From: Carnegiea gigantea
Taxonomy: Eukaryota; Streptophyta; Magnoliopsida; Caryophyllales; Cactaceae
Direction: 5' to 3'
DNA length: 64,000 nt
Assembly (NCBI GenBank): GCA_029747015.1
Contig: JAKOGI010003037.1
Coordinates: forward strand, 1 to 64,000
Of the stretch, positions 45,731 to 57,530 are shown piece by piece. A program made the translations under genes and the position numbers. The notes beneath the pieces are model-generated. The model was not told the DNA's origin. It was given only the letters and a program-made list of their open reading frames with translations, and did not search any database. Numbering within the stretch: the first letter of the stretch is position 1; every line of letters begins with the position of its first letter.

Positions 45731-46433
45731 TGATGCACTTCTAAGACCTTGAAATGAAGATCAAAGAAGGGATCTTAAGTAGTGAGATAAAAGAGAGAGA
45801 GAAGAAGAAAGGGGTTTGCAAGCAACAAAGAAACAAAAGACAAACTAAGCTCACTTGGATATAGATATCACCACCAAGTTCACTTAGAGCCCTCCTTAAG
45901 GATCAAAGAGATACAGATATCACCTCTCAATTGATCTTCAAGGACTCTTGAACACCACACTAGGGAGCTAAGCTAGTGATAAGCAAGAGAAGAAGAGAAA
46001 CAAGGGAGTTTAAACTCAACCAAATACATTCATTCAAAGTTGCCTTACATGCTGAGGTTCTTCCCATATTTATAAGCCTTAATAATCAGCAAAAAACCCA
46101 TAAAAACCAAGGCCAAACAACCGGCCAAAAGGACAAGGGGAAGGGGGGGACCAAAAAGCAACAAGTACAAAAGCAAAAGTAAAAGCTGCCAGTGCTTTTC
46201 CGAACTGCAGCACCAACTTCAAATGAGCATAACTTCCAAAGTACTTTTCTAAATGGGTTGATTCAAAAGCTGGGAGAAAGCTCTGGAAGTCTAGTTTCCA
46301 GAAAGCCTCTTGCAGCTTTAAACTCCCAGCCATTTGAAAGTTACCCCCTGAAAAAGGCAAGGATATATCTGCTGCCATCAGCCTGCACCTCTTGGGAACT
46401 TGCTTGCTTTTGAAACCCCAACCAAGGATTTGA
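45731..46433 (-). repeat. G-family LTR fragment, cut by LTR A2
   Basis: Plus strand starts TGATGCACTTC (sense end) and runs to the A2 LTR. The part 46149-46433 matches 5253-5536. Leader hairpins: 45845-45887 (ACTTGG/CCAAGT around TGGTGATATCTATAT), 45901-45936 (AGAG/CTCT around GTGATATCTGTAT) and 45947-45987 (CACTAG/CTAGTG, outer CTTG/CAAG). Confidence 0.8.
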
Positions 46434-47977
46434 TGATGTAAGTCCAAGGGAAGGAAAGCAACCCAAGTTAACTCACGTCAAAGGAGGCTAGAAAACAAGC
46501 AAACTCTTACGGCTAGGGGTGGCACGGTCGTGCTTGATGGCACGGGGTGACCGTGCCAACTCGCTGCCTAGCTTGCCTAGGTAAGTCCCTTTCCACGGTT
46601 TGAGATAGCTTTGAAGGTTGTTGGAAGTTCGATGCAATCAGCTTTGTCAAGGCTTGATTTTGTGAGGAAAAGAGGAATCAAAGGAGTAAAGGAAGTGAGG
46701 AAAGTAAAGGAGGATGAAGAACACCAAGAAGATCACTAAAGAGGCTCACGGATTAAGGGGAGAGAAACCAAGAGCTTGCTTATGAACTTCAAGTGTGTTT
46801 AATGAATTTAGGATAGTTCTAAGCCAGATGATTAGATAAGATACACCACTAATCACTTAGCTTAGGACCCTTAATCTTGGATTAGGATAAGATACACCAC
46901 CTAACCAAAGATCAAGACTCACTTGGTCACCACCTTAATCGGCCACAATTAAGGATAAGCAAGTTAAGTGTTTAGGAAATCACAAGACACAAAGTCTTTT
47001 CTCTCAACTGAAAATTTCAACTCTATTGCTTCAAAATGAACATACAAGGCTTTATATGGCCTTGAGAGTACACAAATGAGCTTTCCTTTCAAGGGAGGAA
47101 AGTCATTAAACTTGCTAATCACTACCTAACACACGGTTTACTCTAATACAAACCAAAGCTGAAAGTTTATTTTACAAAGCACTTAAGTTATCTTCCTAAG
47201 CCTTTCCTATGCATTAAGGAATGTAGATGACTCAATTTCCCAGCTAGGAAGGTAAGCGTGCACGGCTAGCCACCTCAAAAAGACTGAAAATTGCATGTGT
47301 GCCATGTCATGCTTGAGTGGTCGAATGAGAGCTTGCAAAATGGTGGCGTTTCACTAGCTCCACGTGCCTCTTTCTCAAGTAGCTGAGTGGTGCTTAATCA
47401 AGCAGCTCAAAATGACCTGCTTGGCAGCCTTCCACCTTAAGCAAACCCCTTGAAGGAGGAAAACCACCAAGCTAAGCAACTGGGTGTCAAGCAGCCGGTT
47501 TCTGCCTCCACTTGCAACGCATGTTTGACACCTCAAATGATGAATATTTGCTACGTTTCTTACATGATTGGAAACCTCAAGATGTCTAGTTTACCCTCCA
47601 TTTGGAATCGTAGCATTTGAACGTCATTTGCCCCCTGAACAAACTAGAAAACCGAAACTGTGCATTTTGCAGTGCAATCCAGACAGGTTCAAGAGATGAA
47701 CTGTTTTAAGTAACCAAATGAATTCCAAATGATATGAAACCAATTGGACTTAAAAGTTAACATCCTGAACTTGATAATCATCCACAAAACGGACACCAAA
47801 ATATGCTTTAGGCCGATGTAATAAGATAGCAAAAACCGGGTAAAAATCTGGATGAGAACCCGGGTGTATCACCTTGTGTGTTTGACATCAAGTGACTCAT
47901 GGCCGTGACTTTGGAGTTGATTTCTTGATTATTTTGGATCAATGAAACATTATTAGACCTTGAGGATGGACCTCCAT
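46434..47977 (-). repeat. A LTR copy A2, 1544 bp
   Basis: Near full-length family A LTR, lacking only the last bases at 47977, where the outer C LTR begins. Palindromes at 46521-46533 and 46539-46557; leader hairpins at 46819-46965 with inner stem CCTTAAT/ATTAAGG (46933-46939, 46948-46954). Confidence 0.88.
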
Positions 47978-49095
47978 TGATGGGGACCATCATGACCAAA
48001 CTCCAAATGCACAACCAGCAACTCCACATACCCCCTCAAGCCCCAAGGAAGTCAAGAATATCCATGCCTTGGTCAAAGAAGTCATAGAGCACTCGGACAG
48101 TACATGGGCAGATTCAACCGGAAATTGGCCCGGTTTTGTGCATCTTCTGGGACTTGAAGGAGAGGGGATGAATGACTGCCTTGCCCCCTCTCTTTAAGTT
48201 TAAGATGTTAGGAATCCAATAAAACAAGTTGCAAAGGATTTGGAGGTCGTTTGGTTAGTCAATTAGCAAGATCTTTTCAAGTGCGCAGGCTGGGCGCCAA
48301 AACAGCAGCATCCGAATTAAGGAGAAAGTTGGACCACCAACTTAACTCCACTCTTTCTGAAATTTTGCAGCATGAAAGGGGACTTAAATATTTATCAAGT
48401 CAAGGGTTCAAATCCCATCCAAAGCCCCCCCTTGTGTTGGTATTATCCAGCCAAAAGGACAAGGAAAACACCCTTTTAACCGGTTTGTCTCTAGCCGGTA
48501 CAAGGGGCTGATTTCCCTTGGTTTTTTGCTTGCTCACTTGCCTAATGACTCACCTTTGCTGCATTTTAGGACCATTGTAAGCTTGACACATCATTTAGGA
48601 GGCATTATGGCCCTAATGAAGTAGCTTAAGCTAGGTAGTGAGCTGTTTAGCTAGCATTGGTTGATTTGATGTGTAACTCTTCCCCAAATGTACCTAGCTA
48701 TTGATTTTGCTGCTTAGAAGGGGAGGGGGTTCGGCCATACTTGCATAAAAACCAGATGGGGCTTTCACTTGTAAGCACTTTTGAATGAATGAAGTTGTGA
48801 GTTTTCAAACTCTCTCAAAAACAAAGTCCTAGTGTTATATCTTGAGCTTGGCAACTCAAGTGGGTCTCTAGGTCTCTTTCTCTCAACTAGAAGTTGATTA
48901 AATTCTGTAACTAGTTGATACAAAGAGATTGCCCAAGTGTTCTCCAAGGGTGGCTCCTCGGATTATCCCTTGCAAGGTCACTTGATTATCTAAACTCTTG
49001 TTTTCCTTTCCATTGTTGTGTTCCTTCTTCTTGTTTTCAAGCATTTCACTTTGTGGCAAGTGTGAGTTGGTTCTTCTCCTTACAACCTTCCATCA
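47978..49095 (+). repeat. 5' LTR of outer C, 1118 bp
   Basis: Starts TGATGGGGACCATC and ends CTTCCATCA. It includes an integrase-tail coding copy at its start that lacks the stop present in the 3' LTR. Confidence 0.95.
48828..48917 (+). promoter_or_regulatory. Leader hairpins of C LTR
   Basis: Hairpin 1: outer CCTAG (48828-48832)/CTAGG (48868-48872), inner CTTGAG (48841-48846)/CTCAAG (48855-48860), TATAT before and TGGGT after. Hairpin 2: CAACTAG (48884-48890)/CTAGTTG (48911-48917) enclosing a diverged loop ending TTCTGTAA. Confidence 0.65.
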
Positions 49096-49098
49096 AAT

Positions 49099-49110
49099 TG
49101 GTATCAGAGC
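49099..49110 (+). other. Primer-binding site of outer C
   Basis: TGGTATCAGAGC three bases after the 5' LTR. Confidence 0.94.
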
Positions 49111-49226
49111 TTAGGCTATCTTTCTTGGCCAAGCTTCCTTGCCCAAACACATTCCAAACCCCCAAACTCACAAAACAGCCCAAACACATCCTCACCAAAT
49201 TTTCAGCCGTGCCCAACCAGAAACTT

Positions 49227-49336
49227 GGCACGGGCACACCGTGCCACCTGAGCACGACCGTGCCACCATTTCAGTCCAGCACGTCTTTGGCAGTAGTTCA
49301 GCACGGTCAGACCGTGCCTACTAGCACGACCGTGCC
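49227..49336 (+). promoter_or_regulatory. GC palindrome cluster in C leader
   Basis: Four palindromes in 110 bp between primer site and gag: 49227-49245, 49252-49264 (GCACGACCGTGCC), 49301-49318 (GCACGG..CCGTGCC) and 49324-49336. All four are kept in inner C at 57290-57399. Confidence 0.6.
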
Positions 49337-49382
49337 AACCTCTCCCCGTCCCAAAACACGCGTCCTTCCTTCCAAAGCCAAA

Positions 49383-51690
49383 ATGTCCTCTAGTCTCACA
49401 CCCGAGCAAGTGGCGGAACAAGCCTTGAGGGAGAAAGCCGAGGTAGAAGCTCAACTGAAGTACCTCCAAAAGCAACTAGGACAACTTACGGAAGAAAAGA
49501 AGAGAGGCTTATGGAGCTCAAAGAGCTCAAGCAAGTATCAAGACTCGGATGACTCCGAGGGAAGCAACCCCATTAGTGACTCAAGTGAAGGGGAGCTTGC
49601 ACCAAGGTCCCAACGACATCAAAGGTCAAGAGGACGAAACTTTGGTGATTTTAAAGTCGACATTCCAGAGTTCGAAGGGCAACTAGACCCGGACATCTTC
49701 CTTGATTGGCTTCAAACGGTGGAAAGAGTATTTGAATACAAGGACATTCCGGAAAGCAAAAAGGTAAAGCTAGTAGCCCTGAAACTTCGTAAATATGCTT
49801 CCATATGGTGGTCTAATGTTGTGTCCAAAAGGGTGAGAAAAGGGAAAAGTAAGATAAAGACTTGGGAGCAAATGAAATCCAAACTTAAAGCCAAGTTCTT
49901 ACCCCCACACTATCTTCAAGACAATTTCCTTAAACTCCACCACCTCCGACAAGGTTCAAAGAGTGTAGAGGAGTATACTAGGGACTTTGAACACCTTCTT
50001 CTAAAGTGTGATTTGAGGGAAGATGATTCCCAAACCTTGATTCGTTACTTGAGTGGGCTTGACGAACAAATTGCCCATGTAGTGGAATTACACCCTTACA
50101 CCTCCCTTGATGAGTTGAGTGCTTTATCTCACAAGGTAGAAAAACAAAAGAAGCTCAAAGGCAAGAACCCCATCTCTAAGCCTACCCCACGGCCCTATGG
50201 CTTTCAAAAGCCCCCATTCACTCCACAAAGACCTTCTCCACCCCCAAACCCGAAAACCCCTCAAATAGCCTCCCCACAAACTCCCTCCAAGCCACCACCA
50301 AAACCCACTAGCAAGGTTCGATGCTTTCGTTGTCAAGGTCTTGGACATTACGCTTCCGAATGTCCAAACAAGAGAATGGTATCTCTAGCCGAATATCAGG
50401 AGTCCTTAGAGGAGCTAGAGGTTGAGGAAGAGAAAAATGAAGAAGAAAAGGAGATGTACATGGCCGAAATGTTGGAAGAAGTAGAAGAGGGCCCGGATGA
50501 AGGGGAACTACTAGTGATTAGAAGGCTCTAAGTGGGATTGCTACTCAAGACAACATGGAGCAAAGGGAGAGCATCTTCCATACAAGGTGCACCGTGAGTG
50601 GCAAGGTGTGTTCTCTCATCATCGATGGGGGAAGTTGTGCTAATGTGACCTCAAAACCATGGTGGACAAACTCAAGATTCCGGTCACACCTCACCCAAAT
50701 CCTTACACCATTCAATGGCTCAACCAAGGTAAGGGTTTGCAAATTACTACTCGATGTTTGCTTACTTTTTCCATTAGAAAGTCATATAAAGATGAGATAT
50801 GGTGTGACATAGCGCCTATGGATGCTTGCCATGTTCTTTTGGGCCGACCATGGCTCTTTGATAGAAGGGTGATGCATGATGGTCGAAAGAATACCTATAC
50901 CTTCACAAAAGACAACAAGAAAATCACTCTCACTCCCCTCAAGCCTAGCCCACAAAAGAACCCTCAAGACAATCCCAAGATGGATGTCTTCCTCACCACC
51001 TTACTCCACTCTCAACTCCATGAGTTCGAAGACTTTAAAGAGTGGATCCTCTTAGGCCAAGAACCGGCCAAGGTAAAGGAATCTCCCCATCCTTTACTTA
51101 CCTCACTTCTACAAGCCTTTGCCCACGTCTTCCCACAAGAAATACCTCATGGCTTACCCCCCAAAAGATCCATCCAACATAAAATCGCCCTCTTCCCGGG
51201 GGCCACACTCCCAAATAGACCGGCCTACCGCATGAACCCTCAAGAGACACAAGAGGTTCAAAGACAAGTGGATGAACTCCTAGCCAAGGGCTTGATCCGT
51301 GAGAGCTTGAGTCCATGTGCCGTTCCGGCTCTACTTGTGCCCAAGAAAGATGGGAGCATGAGAATGTGTGTTGATAGAAGAGCTATCAACAAGATCACCA
51401 TCAAATACCGGTACCCCATCCCAAGGTTGGAGGATTTGCTAGATGAGCTCCATGGGGCCACTATATTCTCAAAGATTGATCTAAGAAGTGGCTATTATCA
51501 AATACGGATCTTTGAAGGGGATGAATGGAAGACGGCTTTTAAAACCAAGGGTGGCCTATATGAGTGGCTTGGCATGCCCTTTGGTTTGACTAATGCACCT
51601 AGCACATTCATGAGGCTAATGAACCAAGTTCTTAAGCCATTCATTGGGAGATATGTCGTTGTGTATTTTGACGATATTTTGGTGTATAGC
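49383..51690 (+). pseudogene. gag-pol: Gag-protease-RT (first part) of outer C
   Basis: Gag starts at ATG 49383 (MSSSLTPEQVAEQALREK); the frame is also open upstream through the primer site into the LTR. Capsid motif DIPEFEGQLDPDIFLDWLQT, CCHC knuckle near 50320-50362 (CFRCQGLGHYASEC), acidic tail, protease [10 protein letters not shown] near 50617-50646, RT to YFDDILVYS. Breaks relative to inner C: one G lost near 50524 (RRAL becomes RRL-stop) and one A lost near 50653. The frame is then open to 51690, where the inner element interrupts just after YFDDILVYS. Confidence 0.92.
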
Positions 51691-52809
51691 TGATGGAAGG
51701 TTGTAAGGAGAAGAACCAACTCACACTTGCCACAAAGTGAAATGCTTGAAAACAAGAAGAAGGAACACAACAATGGAAAGGAAAACAAGAGTTTGGATAA
51801 TCAAGTGACCTTGCAAGGGATAATCCGAGGAGCCACCTTTGGAGAACACTTGGGCAATCTCTTTGTATCAACTAGTTACAGAATTTAATCACCTTCTAGT
51901 TGAGAGAAAGAGACCTAGAGACCCACTTGAATTGCCAAGCTCAAGATATAACACTAGGACTTTGTTTTTTTGAGAGAGTTTGAAAACTCACAACTTCATT
52001 CATTCAAAAGTGCTTACAAGTGAGAGCCCCATCTGGGTTTTATGCAAGTATGGCCGAACCCCCTCCCCTTCTAAGCAGCAAAATCAATAGCTAGGTACAT
52101 TTGGGGAAGAGTTACACATCAAATCAACCAATGCTAGCTAAACACCTCACTACCTAGCTTAAGCTACTTCATTAGGGCCATAATGCCTCCTAAGTGATGT
52201 GTCAAGCTTACAATGGTCCTAAAATGCAGCAAAGGTGAGTCATTAGGCAAGTGGGCAAGCAAAAACCAAGGGAAATCAGCCCCTTGTACCGGCTAGAGAC
52301 AAACCGGTTAAAAGGGTGTTTTCCTTGTCCTTTTGGCTGGATAATACTAACACAAGGGGGTGCTTTGGATGGGATTTGAACCCTTGACTTGATAAATATT
52401 TAAGTCCCCTTTCATGCTGCAAAATTTCAGAAAGAGTGGAGTTAAGTTGGTGGTCCAACTTTCTCCTTAATTCGGATGCTGCTGTTTTGGCGTCCAGCCT
52501 GCGCACTTGAAAAGATCTTGCTGATTGACTAACCAAACGACCTCCAAATCCTTTGCAACTTGTTTTATTGGATTCCTAACATCTTAAACTTAAAGAGAGG
52601 GGGCAAGGCAGTCATTCATCCCCTCACCTTCAAGTCCCAAAAGATGCACAAAATCGGGCCAATTTCTGGTTGAATCTGCCCATGTGCTGTCCGAGTGCTC
52701 TATGACTTTCTTGACCAAGGCATGGATGTTCTTGACTTCCTTGGGGCTTGAGGGGGTGTGTGGAGTTGCTGGTTGTGCATTTGGAGTTTGGTCATGATGG
52801 TCCCCATCA
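51691..52809 (-). repeat. 3' LTR of inner C, 1119 bp
   Basis: Sense start TGATGGGGACCATC at 52809, preceded in sense by polypurine tract GCTGGGGGGAA (52810-52820). Differences from the 5' LTR include a longer T run (near 51963) and a few substitutions. Confidence 0.95.
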
Positions 52810-54216
52810 TTCCCCCCAGCTTGAATGGAGTTTGACCTCAAACTTGGCAACTCTTCTTCTTCATCATAGTATGGGCTTAAATCAGCCACGTTGAAAGTGG
52901 CGGACACCCCATAGTCTCCGGGAAGGTCTATCTTGTATGCATTTGGGCCAATCTTCTCAAGGACTTCAAATGACCCATCCGATCTTGGTAATAGCTTGGA
53001 TTTCCGCTTGCTTGGGAATCTTTCTTTCCTTAAATGGACCCATACTAGTTCCCCGGGCTGGAAATGAGCTTCCCTCCTCTTCGTGTTGGCATAGAACTTA
53101 GCTTGCTCATTGAACTTTTCAATTCTTTCTCTCACCTTAGCATGAAGCTCTTGGACCTCCTTTGCTCTCTTTTCGGCTTCCCAACTAAATTTAGTGGGAT
53201 TAGGAATGGGAACAAGATCAATGGGAGTCCGTGGGTTGTCGCCATACACAACTTGGAAGGGTGAGAGGCCCGTGGCCTTGCTTGGGGCTCGGTTGAATGC
53301 AAACTCCGCATGACAAAGGAGTTCATCCCAACTCTTAATATTCTTCTTTACCAAGACCCTAAGTAATGTGCCCAAAGTGCGGTTTGTTACCTCGGTTTGG
53401 CCGTCCGTTTGGGGATGGCATGAGGTGCTGAATTTGAGACTAGTACCAAGCTTCCTCCATAATGTGAGCCAAAAATGACTGAAGAACTTAGTGTCACGAT
53501 CGGACACCATACTCCTTGGTATTCCATGCAACCGCACAATCTCTTTGAAATAAAGATTGGCCACTTGTGAAGCATCAAAGGTGGTGTGACATGCTACAAA
53601 GTGGGCCATCTTGGAGAATCTATCAACCACTACCATGATAGAGTCCTTGTGCCTTTGAGTTCTTGGTAACCCCGTGATGAAGTCCAAGCTAACATCTTCC
53701 CAAGGCCCTTGAGGAACCGATAGAGTCCTTGTGCCTTTGAGTTCTTGGTAACCCCGTGATGAAGTCCAAGCTAACATCTTCCCAAGGCCCTTGAGGAACC
53801 GGCAAGGGGGTGTAAAGACCTTGAGGCCGTATGTGATCCTTGGCAAGTTGGCAAGTAGAGCACCTTTTAATGAAGTGCTCCACATCTCTTGACATCTTGG
53901 GCCAAAAGTAATGCTCCTTAAGCATAGAACAAGTCTTCTCAATTCCAAAATGGCCGGCTAGAGCTCCCCCATGGAGTTCTTGAATCAAAAGCTCTCTAAA
54001 CCCACATTTAGGAACGCAAAGTCGGTTTCCCTTGAAGAGGAATCCGTCCTCTAGGTGGAAAGGACCGTGGGCATGGCTAGAACACTTTTCAAGAATGGTC
54101 TTGAAATCTTCATCTTGGGTATACATAGCCTTGATGCACTCAAACCCAAGTACCTTGGATTCAAGAGTAGAGAGCAAGAGATATCTTCTTGACAATGCAT
54201 CGGCCCCTTTGTTCAT
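52590..54216 (-). pseudogene. pol: RNase H end and integrase of inner C, frameshifted
   Basis: Continues after the nonsense codon at 54217-54219 ([20 protein letters not shown]). It has the integrase HHCC region (ELHGGALAGHFGIEKT, CSTCQLAKDH) and the first DDE motif (DFITGLPRT), then an 82-bp direct duplication (53637-53718, 53719-53800) that shifts the frame. The core resumes with SDRDTKFFSHFW and DGQTEVTNR. The C-terminal region ([35 protein letters not shown]) crosses into the 3' LTR and stops at 52590. Apart from the duplication it matches the outer copy closely. Confidence 0.92.
53637..53800 (-). repeat. 82-bp tandem duplication in integrase
   Basis: Two consecutive copies, 53637-53718 and 53719-53800, apparently identical. 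82 is not a multiple of three, so the integrase frame is lost. It is absent from outer C and every other family member here. Confidence 0.93.
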
Positions 54217-57200
54217 TTAGCCGGATTTATGGTGGATCATAAAGTGAAAGGATTGCAAGAACTCTACCCACTTGGCATGTCGTGGATTGAGCTTATGTTG
54301 TCCTTGGATGAACTTCAAGGCTTGATGATCCGTATGGAGGATGAACTCGCCTCCAATCAAGTAATGCCGCCAATGCTCCAATGCCCTTACTAAGGCATAG
54401 AACTCCTTGTCGTATGTAGAATACTTCCTCTTGGCATCATTGAGCTTCTCACTAAAATAAGCAATGGGCCTCTTCTCTTGTGACAACACGGCCCCAATGC
54501 CAACACCGGATGCATCACATTCTACCTCAAAAACTTTGGAAAAGCTAGGTAGTGCAAGGATGGGTGCACTAGTAAGCTTCTCCTTGATTTCTTCAAAGGC
54601 ATGTTGGGCCTTCTCATTCCACTCAAAGGGCTTGACCTTGAGGATCTCGGTCATGGGTGCCATAATTGAGCTAAAATTGCTCACGAACCTCCTATAAAAG
54701 GAAGCCAAGCCATGGAAGCTCCGGACTTGTTGGATGGACATGGGGGTAGGCCACTCACGGATGGCCTTGATCTTCTCTTCATCTACTTGGATGCCTTCGG
54801 CCGACACCACATATCCCAAGAACTTCACTTGAGGAGTGAAGAAGTGGCACTTCTCTAGGTTGCCATAAAGTTGCTCTTGTGCCAAGACACTTAAAACATC
54901 ATGCAAGTGCTTGGAATGCTCTTCTTCTCCACGGCTATACACCAAAATATCGTCAAAATACACAACGACATATCTCCCAATGAATGGCTTAAGAACTTGG
55001 TTCATTAGCCTCATGAATGTGCTAGGTGCATTAGTCAAACCAAAGGGCATGACAAGCCATTCATATAGGCCACCCTTGGTTTTAAAAGCCGTCTTCCATT
55101 CATCCCCTTCAAAGATCCGTATTTGATAATAGCCACTTCTTAGATCAATCTTTGAGAATATAGTGGCCCCATGAAGCTCATCTAGCAAATCCTCCAACCT
55201 TGGGATGGGGTACCGGTATTTGATGGTGATCTTGTTGATAGCTCTACTATCAACACACATTCTCATGCTCCCATCTTTCTTGGGCACAAGTAGGGCCGGG
55301 ACGGCACATGGACTCAAGCTCTCACGGATCAAGCCCTTGGCTAGGAGCTCATCCACTTGTCTTTGAACCTCTTGTGTCTCTTGAGGGTTCATGCGGTAGG
55401 CCGGTCTATTTGGGAGTGTGGCCCCCGGGAAGAGGTCGATTTTATGTTGGATGGATCTTTTGGGGGGTAAGCCATGAGGTATTTCTTGTGGGAAGACGTG
55501 GACAAAGGCTTGTAGAAGTGAGGTAAGTAAAGGATGGGGAGATTCCTTTACCTTGGCCGGTTCTTGGCCTAAGAGGATCCACTCTTTAAAGTCTTCGAAC
55601 TCATGGAGTTGAGAGTGGAGTAAGGTGGTGAGGAAGACATCCATCTTGGGATTGTCTTGAGGGTTCTTTTGTGGGCTAGGCTTGAGGGGAGTGAGGGTGA
55701 TTTTCTTGTTGTCTTTTGTGAAGGTATAGGTATTCTTTCGACCATCATGCATCACCCTTCTATCAAAGAGCCATGGTCGGCCCAAAAGAACATGACAAGC
55801 ATCCATGGGCACTATGTCACACCATATCTCATCTTTATATGTCTTTCCAATGGAAAAAGTAAGCAAACATCGAGTAGTAATTTGCAAACCCTTACCTTGG
55901 TTGAGCCATTGAATGGTGTAAGGATTTGGGTGAGGTGTGACCGGAATCTTGAGTTTGTCCACCATGGTTTTTGAGGTCACATTAGCACAACTTCCCCCAT
56001 CGATGATGAGAGAACACACCTTGCCACTCACGGTGCACCTTGTATGGAAGATGCTCTCCCTTTGCTCCATGTTGTCTTGAGTAGCAATCCCACTTAGAGC
56101 CCTTCTAATCACTAGTAGTTCCCCTTCATCCGGGCCCTCTTCTACTTCTTCCAACATTTCGGCCATGTACATCTCCTTTTCTTCTTCATTTTTCTCTTCC
56201 TCAACCTCTAGCTCCTCTAAGGACTCCTGATATTCGGCTAGAGATACCATTCTCTTGTTTGGACATTCGGAAGCGTAATGTCCAAGACCTTGACAACGAA
56301 AGCATCGAACCTTGCTAGTGGGTTTTGGTGGTGGCTTGGAGGGAGTTTGTGGGGAGGCTATTTGAGGGGGTTTCGGGTTTGGGGGTGGAGAAGGTCTTTG
56401 TGGAGTGAATGGGGGCTTTTGAAAGCCATAGGGCCGTGGGGTAGGCTTAGAGATGGGGTTCTTGCCTTTGAGCTTCTTTTGTTTTTCTACCTTGTGAGCT
56501 AAAGCACTCAACTCATCAAGGGAGGTGTAAGGGTGTAATTCCACTACATGGGCAATTTGTTCATCAAGCCCACTCAAGTAACGAATCAAGGTTTGGGAAT
56601 CATCTTCCCTCAAATCACACTTTAGAAGAAGTTGTTCAAAGTCCCTAGTATACTCCTCTACACTCTTTGAACCTTGTCGGAGGTGGTGGAGTTTAAGGAA
56701 ATTGTCTTGAAGATAGTGTGGGGGTAAGAACTTGGCTTTAAGTTTGGATTTCATTTGCTCCCAAGTCTTTATCTTACTTTTCCCTTTTCTCACCCTTTTG
56801 GACACAACATTAGACCACCATATGGAAGCATATTTACGAAGTTTCAAGGCTACTAGCTTTACCTTTTTGCTTTCCGGAATGTCCTTGTATTCAAATACTC
56901 TTTCCACCGTTTGAAGCCAATCAAGGAAGATGTCCGGGTCTAGTTGCCCTTCGAACTCCGGAATGTCGACTTTAAAATCACCAAAGTTTCGTCCTCTTGA
57001 CCTTTGATGTCGTTGGGACCTTGGTGCAAGCTCCCCTTCACTTGAGTCACTAATGGGGTTGCTTCCCTCGGAGTCATCCGAGTCTTGATACTTGCTTGAG
57101 CTCTTTGAGCTCCATAAGCCTCTCTTCTTTTCTTCCATAAGTTGTCCTAGTTGCTTTTGGAGGTACTTCAGTTGAGCTTCTACCTCGGCTTTCTCCCTCA

Positions 57201-57243
57201 AGGCTTGTTCCGCCACTTGCTCGGGTGTGAGACTAGAGGACAT
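54217..57243 (-). pseudogene. gag-pol: Gag-protease-RT-RNase H of inner C, single stop
   Basis: Open for 1008 codons from gag ATG 57243 to a TAA at 54217-54219. The outer copy has CAA ([16 protein letters not shown]), so one C-to-T change truncates Pol. In order: coiled coil, capsid region, CCHC knuckle (about residues 313-326 of Gag-Pol), acidic tail, protease [10 protein letters not shown] (about 411-420), [12 protein letters not shown] with intact YFDDILVYS (about 760-768) and RNase H ([17 protein letters not shown]). No frameshift separates gag from pol. The same frame is open 156 codons upstream to 57711, through the leader and into the LTR. Confidence 0.93.
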
Positions 57244-57289
57244 TTTGGCTTTGGAAGGAAGGACGAGTGTTTTGGGACGGGGAGAGGTT

Positions 57290-57399
57290 GGCACGGTCGT
57301 GCTAGTAGGCACGGTCTGACCGTGCTGAACTACTGCCAAAGACGTGCTGGACTGAAATGGTGGCACGGTCGTGCTCAGGTGGCACGGTGTGCCCGTGCC
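57290..57399 (-). promoter_or_regulatory. GC palindrome cluster, inner C leader
   Basis: Same four palindromes as 49227-49336: 57290-57302, 57308-57325, 57362-57374 and 57381-57399, between primer site and gag. Confidence 0.6.
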
Positions 57400-57515
57400 A
57401 AGTTTCTGGTTGGGCACGGCTGAAAATTTGGTGAGGATGTGTTTGGGCTGTTTTGTGAGTTTGGGTGTTTGGAATGTGTTTGGGCAAGGAAGCTTGGCCA
57501 AGAAAGATAGCCTAA

Positions 57516-57527
57516 GCTCTGATACCA
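57516..57527 (-). other. Primer-binding site of inner C
   Basis: Minus-strand TGGTATCAGAGC, three bases from the LTR at 57531. Confidence 0.95.
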
Positions 57528-57530
57528 ATT

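Noticed and set aside
48251..48511. 86-codon frame repeated in all four C LTRs
   Set aside because: Present only because the LTR is repeated; one copy (60968) is already frameshifted and no domain is recognisable. Kept as LTR sequence.
49099..49110. tRNA gene at the TGGTATCAGAGC matches
   Set aside because: Only the 12 bases complementary to the initiator tRNA 3' end are present, always next to an LTR; no cloverleaf.
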